Below are positions 7,886 to 15,038 of a stretch of DNA of 17,064 bases, one piece after another. The stretch comes from an uncultured Desulfobacterales bacterium. Its GTDB lineage: Bacteria > Desulfobacterota > Desulfobacteria > Desulfobacterales > JAFDCJ01. The DNA lies in the NCBI GenBank assembly GCA_945787595.1, contig CALZJV010000057.1:1-17064 (forward strand), given 5' to 3'. The notes under the pieces are model-generated. The model was not told where the DNA came from, did no database searches, and saw only the letters and a program-made list of their open reading frames with translations. The first letter of the stretch is position 1, and each line of letters starts with the position of its first letter. The position numbers and the translations under genes were made by a program.

Positions 7886-9256
7886 TCAGCCCCTGGGCAG
7901 ATATAGTGCCCAGTTACCGGCATCCCGGGCCGCGTCGACCACCGCTTCCGAAAAAGTGGGATGAACCCGGATGCTGCGGGCCAGTTCCCAAACCGTGGCT
8001 TCCAGTTGCATGGCCATTACCGCCTCAGCGATGATTTCAGTGGCATTGGAACCGACGATATGCACGCCTAAAATTTCACCATAACGGACATCCGAGACGA
8101 TTTTGACAGCACCATCGACCTGGTTGCGAACCATGGCCAGCCCGTTGATGGCATACGGGAAAACGCCGGTTTCCACGTCATAATTGTTTTTTTCCGCATC
8201 TTCTTCCGAAAGCCCCACTGCGCCCATCTCAGGCTGCGTCCACAGGCATCGGGGAATAAGATTAAATGGATAGCGGTTGTTGGCTCCCATGGCATTTTCA
8301 GCGGCAAAAACAGACATGGACGAAGCCCCGTGGCTGAGCATCCAGCCGCTGGTTGCATCGCCAATGGCATAAATCCCTTCAACCGAGGTCTCCAGCCTGT
8401 CGTTTATCCGGATGCCTTTATCTTCCTTCAACGTTACACCGAGCTTTTCCAAACCCAGGTCGGAGGTATTCGGCTCTCTTCTGGAAACCAGGACTTTTTC
8501 CACCTTGACACTGCGCTCTTTGGGGCCGGTAAGTTTGCAGGTCGTCCCGGTTTGGGTCGTTTTGACAGACTCAAGAGATGCGCGCGGAATAATTTCCACA
8601 CCCTTTTCCCTTAACGCCTGGGCAACTCTCTGGCTTGTGTCAGAATCTTCTTTGGGTAAAATTCTTGCCGACTCGGCCGCCATGACGACTTTACAGCCGA
8701 ATGCATTCAGCAAAAAAGCCATCTCGACTTCGATATAACCGGACCCGCAAACCAGTATCGACTCGGGCACCGCCGTCATTTCCAACACGTCATCCGTGGT
8801 CATGGCGGCTTTTTTTAATCCCGGTATCTGCGGTGCGGATAGAGAACTGCCGGTGGCGATAATGATTTTTTTCGTTTCAATGATACGACCGTCGACATCC
8901 ACCTCTTGCGGGCTTTTTATAACAGCGCGTCCTTTGACAACCTCAACCGCGTTGTTTTGCAAAAGCGCTTCCATGCCCATGCGGATTTCAGCTGATACGC
9001 CGCTTTTTCTTTCCACAATAGCATTGAAATCAATTTCATCCACAGATGCATTGATACCAAACTCTTCTCCGGTCTTAAGGCGATGAAGCAAATCAGCCGC
9101 CCTCAGCCAAACCTTGCTGGGAATGCACCCTCTGTTTACACAGGTGCCGCCTGTCTCGGCAGATTCAGCCAATACAACATTTGCCCCCAACTGGGCAGCG
9201 CGGATCGCGGCCGCATAGCCGCCTGATCCGCCGCCGATTACAGCTACGTCATTCAT
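7886..9256 (-). CDS. acoL: Dihydrolipoamide dehydrogenase (E3)
   Basis: A 456-residue FAD-dependent E3 that reoxidises the E2 dihydrolipoyl group and reduces NAD. Features are the N-terminal FAD loop GGGSGG (8-13), the redox disulfide Cys39/Cys44 in GGTCVNRGCIPSK, the second nucleotide-binding block CGSGYIEVEMA in mid-protein, the FAD block IYAIGDAT, and the active-site His432/Glu437 in HPTFSE. The ATG at 9256 fits AGAGAGG about 7 bp upstream; an ATG at 9262 and an in-frame TTG at 9277 are less likely. The gap from acoC is 30 bp. The NAD-domain stretch VSRREPNT departs from the usual GRRPNT, without loss of a known catalytic residue. Confidence 0.93.
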   Translation of the reverse strand: MNDVAVIGGGSGGYAAAIRAAQLGANVVLAESAETGGTCVNRGCIPSKVWLRAADLLHRLKTGEEFGINASVDEIDFNAIVERKSGVSAEIRMGMEALLQNNAVEVVKGRAVIKSPQEVDVDGRIIETKKIIIATGSSLSAPQIPGLKKAAMTTDDVLEMTAVPESILVCGSGYIEVEMAFLLNAFGCKVVMAAESARILPKEDSDTSQRVAQALREKGVEIIPRASLESVKTTQTGTTCKLTGPKERSVKVEKVLVSRREPNTSDLGLEKLGVTLKEDKGIRINDRLETSVEGIYAIGDATSGWMLSHGASSMSVFAAENAMGANNRYPFNLIPRCLWTQPEMGAVGLSEEDAEKNNYDVETGVFPYAINGLAMVRNQVDGAVKIVSDVRYGEILGVHIVGSNATEIIAEAVMAMQLEATVWELARSIRVHPTFSEAVVDAARDAGNWALYLPRG

Positions 9257-9286
9257 CGTCATACCTCTCTTTAGCAAGTTGCGCTG

Positions 9287-10618
9287 TCAGGTTGTAAGCA
9301 GCATCGGCTGCTCCAGATATCGTGCCAAAGTCTTGAGGAAAGTCATGGCCGGAGCACCGTCAACGACCCTATGGTCAAACGTCAGGCTCAGGGTCATCAT
9401 ATGGCGAATGGCGATCTCACCCTCAAATACGGCCGGCTTTTCTATCACACGGCCAACGCCGAGAATTCCGGTCTCCGGCGGGTTGAGCACCGGTGTGAAA
9501 CCATCCATGCCGAGCATGCTGACGTTGCTGATGGTAAAAGTGCCGTCTGTAACCTCTTCTATGACCAGGGCTCCTTCCCGTGCCTTTTGCGCCAGTTCCC
9601 TTACTTCTTTAGCGATTTGCAATAGATTTTTCTTTTCTGCATGTCTCAGCTTCGGCACAATGAGCCCTTCGGATAAAGCCACAGCGATTCCCAGATGAAC
9701 GCTGTCATGGACCAGGATTTCTTCTCCAACCAGGGTGGAGTTCATGATGGGATGGCGCATCAATGCACGCGCGGTTGCCATGACGATGATATCATTGTAA
9801 GAAATTTTTGCGGAATCATCCCTTTTATATTCTTCCCTCGCAAGATCTCTGAAACGCACCATTTCGGTGACATCCACCTCGGTGAAGGTGGTGAGCTGGG
9901 CCGTGTTTTGCAAGCTGGCGTGCATATTGTCTGCAATAACTTTACGGATTCCCTCAAAGGGGATCACCTTGACTTGGGCAGGCTCTTCTTCGGGGACAAC
10001 TTTTGCCGTCGCAAGGGCACGCTCGACATCTTGCCGGGTGATTTTACCATTTTCCCCGGTTCCGGTAATTTTAGAAATGTCCAGGCCTTCCTGTTTGGCG
10101 ATTTCGGCGGCCAGGGGGGTGATTTTGGGTGCGGGCGGTCCTTCTTCATGGAATTTGAGGACATCCGCCTCTTTTATTTTTCCATCAGGACCGGTACCCG
10201 TTACCGATGCCAAATCAACACCCAACTCTTTTGCCAGACGGCGAGCGGATGGGGTTGACAATATTCGCTTCTTTTCCACCGGCCCGGTTTCTGCTTCAGC
10301 GACCCGGGGCTTTCCCGCCTCGGCTTTCATTTCAACCACTTCACCGGCCTGGATACCCTCAATCCGTTCAGGTTGCTCCCCGGCCTGTGCAATAACAGCT
10401 AATATCGTTCCCACCGGTACGGTTGTGCCTTCCGGAACTACAACTTGAAACAGAATCCCGGTCTCCGGTGATTCTACCTTGTTTGTAATTTTTTCCGTTT
10501 CAACTTCAAATAAATTCTCTCCTTTCTCTACGGAATCCCCTTCATTTTTGTACCACTTTGAGACTTTGCCCACTTTCATCGTCATGCCCAGTTTCGGCAT
10601 TGTTACGTTAACACTCAA
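9287..10618 (-). CDS. acoC: Dihydrolipoamide acyltransferase (E2) with two E3-binding domains
   Basis: A 443-residue E2, the structural core of the complex; it takes the acyl group from E1 and passes it to CoA. An N-terminal lipoyl domain spans residues 1-76, with the lipoylated lysine at 43 (ETEKITNK). A charged linker follows, then two tandem peripheral subunit-binding domains: about 119-156 (STPSARRLAKELGVDLASV, ending GPDGKIKEADV) and about 165-202 (ITPLAAEIAKQEGLDISKI, ending GENGKITRQDV). The catalytic domain runs from about 215 to 443, with DHRVVDG near the C-terminus (active-site His and Asp). Two binding domains are unusual, since one is the rule. The start is TTG at 10618, fixed by AGGAGG 8 bp upstream; the first ATG is six codons later, too far from that site. 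It is the first gene of the run. Confidence 0.93.
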   Translation of the reverse strand: MSVNVTMPKLGMTMKVGKVSKWYKNEGDSVEKGENLFEVETEKITNKVESPETGILFQVVVPEGTTVPVGTILAVIAQAGEQPERIEGIQAGEVVEMKAEAGKPRVAEAETGPVEKKRILSTPSARRLAKELGVDLASVTGTGPDGKIKEADVLKFHEEGPPAPKITPLAAEIAKQEGLDISKITGTGENGKITRQDVERALATAKVVPEEEPAQVKVIPFEGIRKVIADNMHASLQNTAQLTTFTEVDVTEMVRFRDLAREEYKRDDSAKISYNDIIVMATARALMRHPIMNSTLVGEEILVHDSVHLGIAVALSEGLIVPKLRHAEKKNLLQIAKEVRELAQKAREGALVIEEVTDGTFTISNVSMLGMDGFTPVLNPPETGILGVGRVIEKPAVFEGEIAIRHMMTLSLTFDHRVVDGAPAMTFLKTLARYLEQPMLLTT

Positions 10619-10626
10619 TCTCCAGT

Positions 10627-10632
10627 CCTCCT
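10627..10632 (-). promoter_or_regulatory. Shine-Dalgarno site deciding the TTG start of acoC
   Basis: AGGAGG on the minus strand, 8 bp before TTG 10618. It supports initiation at TTG and not at the ATG at 10600. Confidence 0.75.
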
Positions 10633-10972
10633 TTCAATTGTATAGAACAAAATATGATCTATTTATCCATTCCTTAGGATACTATTCGGAGCATCGTGTA
10701 TGCGTGATGCTCTATCTTCAGAAGCTTTAAGCAAGCTGTATAACACACTGACCATAACTTCGTTGTATCGGGCATAATCAGCTTTCTCCAAATATTGTAA
10801 CGATAAAAAACAATTATAATATCAAAGCATTAAAAGTGGACAGTCCATAATTGAGTGAGTGGAAAAAATCGCACCTAAGAGATTGGTAGGGTAAAAAATC
10901 GTTTTCAAGTGTTCGAATTTCGAACGATCTCGGTCTGGATTTAATTAGATGAGTCTGTTCGGGAAGAAATCA
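10633..10972. other. AT-rich leader/promoter region upstream of acoC
   Basis: No convincing gene. On the minus strand this must hold the promoter of the aco-type run. A 7-bp inverted repeat (GAGCATC 10689-10695 with GATGCTC 10706-10712) lies about 70-95 bp upstream of the acoC start and may be an operator or leader hairpin. A TATAAT-like box occurs near 10812-10820 without a good -35 partner. I found no -24/-12 sigma-54 element, although aco operons in other bacteria often use one. GTTCG at 10914-10918 and CGAAC at 10924-10928 form a short palindrome. Confidence 0.4.
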
Positions 10973-11077
10973 TCACATGGGTTTTTTATGACGTCGGGTA
11001 GACCTCTGCTCCATCAGAAACTGGACGGGCGCCACGACACCCGATTCATTATCCACTATGAGAATTTCTTTAGGCAT
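10973..11077 (-). pseudogene. Response regulator receiver-domain fragment
   Basis: A 34-codon frame whose first ~24 residues, beginning MPKEILIVDNESG and running to FLMEQ, match the start of a CheY-like receiver domain (first beta strand, acidic pocket as D-N-E, helix 1). The frame then loses similarity and stops, so the phosphoacceptor Asp and everything after it are missing. It begins 17 bp after the end of the decayed GAF gene, as would be expected if a GAF protein and a response regulator had once formed an operon. The identification rests on pattern recognition of a short segment. Confidence 0.45.
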
Positions 11078-11094
11078 GAAAAGTTGCCTTCGTT

Positions 11095-11659
11095 TTATAC
11101 CTTGCCACACTCGAACCATCGATGCGTCTCATCCATCAAATTCTCATGCTCAGCCTTAAGATGATCATAAATTCTTGCATTACCGATAGCTATACCTCCC
11201 ACATCCGCCAATCCAGAGATTAGCTCGTATTCATCATCTGAAAAATTTCACTTCTCTGAAGTGTAGATTCTTAGCACGCCTATTATTTGGCCTTTTACTG
11301 TTATTGGAACCGATAGTACTGAAGCAATGCCTTCCTTTTTAGCTTCTTCTGGATACTGGACCCTCGAATCATTCGACGTGTCAAGGATTAGAACTGTTTG
11401 TCCGTCTAATGTTTCTGCTATACTTTTATCGGCATCCAAAGGACCCTTCTTAAATAGGCCTCGCTCAGGCCATGAGTTGCGCTGATATCTAATTTATTCT
11501 GGCTCTTATCCAAGAAAAAATTGTACAGGCTTTAACATTGATTAATTTTACAATATTTTCAGTAATCAGTATTAAAACTTCTTTGAGATCCAAGCTAGAA
11601 TTAATTACTTTTCAAACATCTCTAAATAATTTGAAATATCGCAATTATTTATTTTGCAT
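11095..11659 (-). pseudogene. Decayed GAF-domain protein
   Basis: A relic of a small GAF-domain sensor protein on the minus strand. A ribosome site (AAAGGAGGG) precedes ATG 11659, but the frame stops after four codons. Readable coding is then spread over several frames: a stretch with VINSSLDLKEVLILITENIV, a frameshifted FLDKSQNKLDISATHGLSEAY, a second shift into an open 63-codon stretch (11248-11439) with ASVLSVPITVKGQIIGVLRIY, then an in-frame TGA at 11248 followed by FSDDEYELISGLADVGG and IAIGNARIYDHLK, ending at TAA 11095. At least two frameshifts and three in-frame stops rule out one functional protein. Its position upstream of the aco-type run suggests a lost regulator, by inference. 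Confidence 0.75.
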
Positions 11660-12450
11660 ACCCTCCTTTCCCCCAATAAAAAAGCCAAGCCACCATTAAA
11701 AGGCAACTAGGCTATTTATTTTAAGACATACTGCATTTCACCCATTCTCCCCTAGGCGGGTTTTGCGTTGTCTTGTACTTATAGAATGTATTTATCCACA
11801 AGAATTTTTGATTAAAATGGTGATAGGAACATATAAGAAATATTCGAGTTGGTCAACAATGAAAAGATTGATAATAATAATTGATATTTATGTATATAGT
11901 TATTTAGATTCTGGATAGAATCTTCGAATCTATTGCTGAAATATCGAATGTTTCCAGCAAAGATAGGTCTGCCAGTTCTTCATAGATACCAGCAAACAAG
12001 GGCAAAGGCGGATCTGTCAGACTTATCAAAGGTTTTGGAGGTCGATGATATTTTCACCTGAATGGATACTATCCCAGGTCTTAAAAATTGTTCTAGGACG
12101 GTTTTACAACTAAACGAATTGAAGGTTCCATCTACCCATGATTTTGACAGGATATGCCAAAGCGGGATAGTCCCGTTAAACCATCCCATAAAAATCGATA
12201 TCTTGTGGTTTTAGTTTGTCTATGATATTGAACACTTAAATTTGCAGTCTGCACCTGATTTCGACTTCACCTGACCTACCACTTTGGCAAGGAATGTCAA
12301 ATGTAAATACTGGACACTTTCATACTTATACAGATTTATGGATAACATTCAGGCTGTGGTGTTATACCGTTAGAAATATCATGAAATCGAGCATTTTTTT
12401 GTATATTTTATTCTTTCTTAGAAACTATACAGAAACTATATACTAACTGG
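11660..12450. other. AT-rich region without an intact gene, left flank of the cassette array
   Basis: I see no credible intact gene. A 69-codon minus frame (11980-12189) matches nothing I know, and an overlapping frame across about 11910-12030 reads like a fragment of a once-coding stretch (PPLPLFAGIYEELADLSL) of unknown family. Minus-strand sequence at 11700-11775 resembles a degraded c-di-GMP-I riboswitch. The right end (12380-12450), rich in A and T with TATACT at 12438-12443, abuts the first cassette and is where an attI site and cassette promoter would be expected. No integrase gene is visible on either strand. Confidence 0.4.
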
Positions 12451-13148
12451 TTCGGACAAGAAGAAGGCCACGGACAGGGTAGACAAATGCGCATATTTTT
12501 GACAGGCGTTGCTTGTGTCGGAAAAACGACGATCGGTAAAAAAATGGGGGAGCTTCTGGGCGTCAGGTTTTTCGATCTGGATAACGAGACCGAGAGCTTC
12601 TTCGAGACCAGCCTCGAGCGGCTCCAGAACAGATTCCTTACGATTCATTCTTTTCGCAACGAAGCCGCGAAAGCTCTGGTGCATTTGCTGAACCGTCCAG
12701 AGAGCCAGGTCTGTGTTATAGCCTTACCGCCAAGCGGCCTGATGGGAGGATACCTACGGGCTATTAAGAAGGCCAATGGAATCACTGCAGTAGTTACCGA
12801 CAATCCAGAAAACATCTTGGAAAGGATCAGGTTCTACGATATAGATTCCCGCCCGATAGAGAAGAAGCTGACCACCAACGAAAAGAAATTGTATCTGAAA
12901 GAAATTAAGAAAGACATCACCTATTTCCGCCCGAGTTACCAACGGGCCAACCTGCAGGTTGATATTTCCGGGCTGGACCAAGATCAAGCGGCTCGTAAAG
13001 TCAAAGATGCTGTCATGGAACTTGACGGGAAGGTAATGGAATAGGCGAAGTCCGAACAAACCTGTGGAGCAGACGGCGTGGAGATTGCGGTTTTACGTCA
13101 AGGCCGTGCGAGATTGGCATTTATTTAGGCCGCTGCTCACCGGCAACG
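12451..13148 (+). mobile_element. Integron gene cassette 1
   Basis: The segment begins at the junction GTTCGGAC (12450-12457), and its attC-like site opens with GTCCGAAC (13050-13057), the exact 8-bp reverse complement. In an integrated cassette the first bases are the R' half of that cassette's own attC, so this match marks both ends. It holds one plus-strand gene with a 36-bp 5' leader and ends at the G of GTTACAC (13148). Confidence 0.75.
12487..13044 (+). CDS. Shikimate-kinase-like P-loop NTPase (cassette gene)
   Basis: A 185-residue P-loop kinase-like protein. The Walker A loop GVACVGKTT lies at 7-15 and a shikimate-kinase-style FDLD at 29-32. There is an arginine-rich lid region (RIRFYDIDSRPIEKKLTTNEKK) and a short C-terminal helix. 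The fold is of the shikimate/adenylate kinase type, but the protein is unlikely to be the housekeeping enzyme: it is a lone cassette gene and the later motifs are divergent. Similar small kinases occur in accessory loci and may phosphorylate other small molecules or act as toxins, but that is speculation. AGGG 7 bp upstream supports the ATG. The stop lies 5 bp before the attC site, as is usual in cassettes. Confidence 0.75.
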   Translation: MRIFLTGVACVGKTTIGKKMGELLGVRFFDLDNETESFFETSLERLQNRFLTIHSFRNEAAKALVHLLNRPESQVCVIALPPSGLMGGYLRAIKKANGITAVVTDNPENILERIRFYDIDSRPIEKKLTTNEKKLYLKEIKKDITYFRPSYQRANLQVDISGLDQDQAARKVKDAVMELDGKVME

Positions 13149-13154
13149 TTACAC
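13050..13154 (+). other. attC recombination site of cassette 1
   Basis: About 105 bp, within the known attC size range. The R'' box is GTCCGAAC (13050-13057). The L'' arm at 13064-13077 (GTGGAGCAGACGGC) pairs with the L' arm at 13129-13141 (GCCGCTGCTCACC), leaving two unpaired bases (G and A) like the extrahelical bases of real attC sites. The R' box is GTTACAC (13148-13154), with the expected cut after G 13148. The inner part is variable, as is normal. Confidence 0.75.
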
Positions 13155-13165
13155 GGAGAAATAAA

Positions 13166-13899
13166 ATGCCTCCCAGCGACAAAAAAAATTCGCAATAAAC
13201 CAAGAGTTGTTGAAAGCAGTACGATTGATTCACGCGGGTTTTGGCCAGCTCCAGAAGCTCGATGGGGCAAATGATTTCTATCATCTTCCGCTTCTGACTC
13301 TTTCAAGCGGTTTTGAACGACTAATGAAGGTCATCCTCAGTTTCCGAATACTCGAAAAAACAGGTGCGTTCCCTGGCCCTAATGATCTTCCTTCAGGACG
13401 TAAGGGACATGACCTTGAGCTCCTACTTATAAGAATACGCTCGGAATGCTTCTTGGAACACTACGCTAATAAGGTTCCGGTAGCGAAAAAAGATTTAGAA
13501 TATTTAGAAACTGAAGAATTGTTGTCTTTTTTATCCATTCTAAGCAATTTCGGTCAAGCAGCCCGTTACCACCATCTTGATGTCGTACAAGGAAAAAAGA
13601 CACAAACCGATGCACCAGATGCCGAGTGGGAAAGACTCGAGACAGCGATTGTTACTGCACGTCCAGATCTGATGAAAGAGATGGAGGAATATCCGGCATC
13701 AAAAAGAATTCGACAGAAAATTGCTATCGAAGTTGTCGCACGTCTCGAACGATTTGCGAGGGCACTATCACGTCTATTTACTATCGGAGGCATAGGTCAG
13801 GAAGCTAAACGCTATGTGGGGTACATCGGTACGTTTTTAACTTTGCGAGATGATTCTCTTGGACAAAATAAGTACGATCCAGTTGGCTCATCCGTGTAA
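13166..13899 (+). CDS. Hypothetical HEPN-like cassette protein, frameshift at an A8 run
   Basis: I do not recognise a named family. The main open frame (13207-13899) is helical and charged, with a stretch around LPLLTLSSGFERLMKVILSF and KGHDLELLLIRI that resembles HEPN/AbiV-type helical proteins; no RX4-6H catalytic motif is clear. It has no good start of its own. A proper ATG at 13166 with GGAG 8 bp upstream lies in another frame and stops after 10 codons. Reading AAAAAAAA (13181-13188) with one extra A, or slipping -1 there, joins them as MPPSDKKKFAINQELLKAV for about 244 residues in all. Options are programmed slippage, a recent mutation, or a sequencing error. The stop codon lies inside the R'' box of the attC site, a typical cassette layout. 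Confidence 0.6.
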
Positions 13900-13970
13900 C
13901 AACGGAATTCACCAAGTCCCAAAAGCCTGGTAGCTTTTGGTCCAGGTAATTCCGGGCTTTACCACCTTTG
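13891..13970 (+). other. attC-like site of cassette 2 (irregular right arm)
   Basis: The R'' box is TCCGTGTAAC (13891-13900). The outer stem is GGAATTCACC (13904-13913) with GGTAATTCC (13945-13953), leaving one unpaired C. The inner stem is CCAAAAGC (13919-13926) with GCTTTTGG (13933-13940). The base of the stem may be GTAACAA (13897-13903) with TTTGTTA (13967-13973), but about 13 extra bases lie between L' and this R' candidate. Another R' candidate is GCTTTAC near 13956. I found no later partner sequence for a third cassette, so this appears to be the last site. Confidence 0.55.
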
Positions 13971-13980
13971 TTATCTGCTA

Positions 13981-14163
13981 CGGATCACAACCGAACCCAA
14001 ACCTGCGATAAGAGAATAGTATCATGCTAACCCATGCAAGGGGCGATTTAGAATCCCACACTCATTGGCTGCATTTGTGATACCCGTTGTAAACATATCT
14101 TGCATGATACTGAAATATTGAAAAAATTCAAACTTGCAAATGGTATCCTAAAATTTAAACACC
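13981..14163 (+). repeat. 183-bp repeat, copy A
   Basis: Matches copy B (15976-16158) along its full 183 bp in the same orientation, by eye roughly three quarters identical. It starts CGGATCACA and ends AAATTTAAACACC. Conserved blocks include CCTGCGATAAGAGAATA, ATTGGC, TGTGATACCCG and AAATATTGAAAAAA. This copy has an internal inverted pair GTATCATGC (14029-14037) and GCATGATAC (14102-14110). It starts just after the cassette 2 attC-like site. No ORF; the function is unknown. Confidence 0.8.
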
Positions 14164-14241
14164 AAACTCGGCGCCAATTACTATATCAAGAACGACCTGC
14201 GGTCTTTTTCAATAGAACACTGATATTAAAGCAGAGAAAAC

Positions 14242-14769
14242 ATGGATAGACAAAAGAAGATTTTAATTATTGCCGGACCGAATGGGGCGGGTAAAACGAC
14301 ATTCGCCACTGAGTTCCTTCCCAGGGAAGCCGAGTGCCCCAATTTCATCAATGCGGATCTTATTGCCGAAGGTATCAATCCCTTTCGTCCGGAAGCAAGT
14401 TCGATTCAAGCATCCAAGATGATGATTGAAATGATGAAAACCTATGTGAAAAGGGGCGAGAGTTTTTCCTTTGAAACGACCTTGAGCGGGAAGAATTATG
14501 CCAGATATATTCCGGAATGGCAGAAGGAAGGATATAAGGTAAAGCTGTATTTTTTAAGACTTCCTGACTCAGAATTCGCCATTGCCCGTGTGAAGCAGCG
14601 TGTAAAGGAGGGAGGGCATAATGTCCCGGAACATGTTGTTCGTCGACGCTATCATTCCGGACTGAGCAATTTTGAAACTTTATACAAAGCAATTGTAGAT
14701 GAATGGGTTCTTGTTGACAATGCAGGAGAGTGGCCTATTTTTATCGATGAAGGAGAAAGACATGACTGA
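14242..14769 (+). CDS. Zeta-toxin-like P-loop kinase (putative toxin)
   Basis: A 175-residue zeta-toxin/COG4185-type P-loop protein. The Walker A loop GPNGAGKT is at 12-19, INADLIAEG at 36-44 (Asp39 in the usual acidic position), SFETTLSG at 76-83, and the C-terminal block RVKQRVKEGGHNVPEHVVRR (about 115-135) supplies the lid arginines. Zeta toxins phosphorylate UDP-activated sugars such as UDP-GlcNAc, but the short COG4185 members have not been shown generally to do this. The length is normal for the short form. It overlaps the next gene by 8 bp, as is common in toxin-antitoxin pairs, although here the kinase comes first. The ribosome site is weak (GCAGAG). It lies between the 183-bp repeats. 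Confidence 0.85.
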   Translation: MDRQKKILIIAGPNGAGKTTFATEFLPREAECPNFINADLIAEGINPFRPEASSIQASKMMIEMMKTYVKRGESFSFETTLSGKNYARYIPEWQKEGYKVKLYFLRLPDSEFAIARVKQRVKEGGHNVPEHVVRRRYHSGLSNFETLYKAIVDEWVLVDNAGEWPIFIDEGERHD

Positions 14770-14944
14770 TATACAAACGAATAGTGCAACCAAAAAATTG
14801 GATGATCCTGACATAAGGCTTGCCGAAAGGGCCCTTAAGCGTGCCGCCTTAAAGGCACGCGAACGGGCTCGACGCTTCGGCCATGGCATTATTATTTATG
14901 AAAACGGGAAGATTGTAGAGAAACACCCGGACAAAAACGACTGA
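14762..14944 (+). CDS. Small basic protein, putative antitoxin partner of the zeta-like kinase
   Basis: A 60-residue basic protein starting MTDIQTNSATKKLDD. It has a charged helix rich in Arg, Lys and Ala (residues about 18-38) and a C-terminal segment HGIIIYENGKIVEKHPDKND that looks like a two-strand hairpin. The start at 14762 is chosen because AGGAG lies 7 bp upstream; an in-frame ATG 63 bp earlier lacks a site and would sit deep inside the kinase gene. The ATG overlaps the kinase frame by 8 bp, so the two are probably co-translated. Small proteins of this shape often accompany COG4185 kinases, hence the antitoxin proposal; DNA binding is not evident. Confidence 0.7.
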   Translation: MTDIQTNSATKKLDDPDIRLAERALKRAALKARERARRFGHGIIIYENGKIVEKHPDKND

Positions 14945-15038
14945 AACAAAAGGCCTAAACCTTTATGTAGTTCCTGGACGGGTATCGAATAATTTTTTTA
15001 ACTTTTTCTGATATCAATCAGAACTTAAAGAACTCGTT

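Larger units (their letters stand above)
13149..13970 (+). mobile_element. Integron gene cassette 2
   Basis: It begins TTACACGGA after G 13148. The R'' box of its own attC-like site, TCCGTGTAAC (13891-13900), is the exact 10-bp reverse complement of 13148-13157. It carries one plus-strand gene with a 17-bp leader. The right boundary (G 13970) is less sure because the right side of its attC is irregular. Confidence 0.65.

Noticed and set aside
10619..10850. Sigma-54 (-24/-12) promoter for the aco-type run
   Set aside because: I looked for TGGCAC-N5-TTGC on the minus strand and found no acceptable match.
11980..12189. Possible integrase remnant left of the cassettes
   Set aside because: The minus frame has no tyrosine-recombinase motifs (no R...HxxR...Y pattern), so I cannot call it an intI relic.
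14194..14209. Terminator-like GACC-TGC-GGTC followed by five T
   Set aside because: The stem is only four base pairs, so it is too weak to call.
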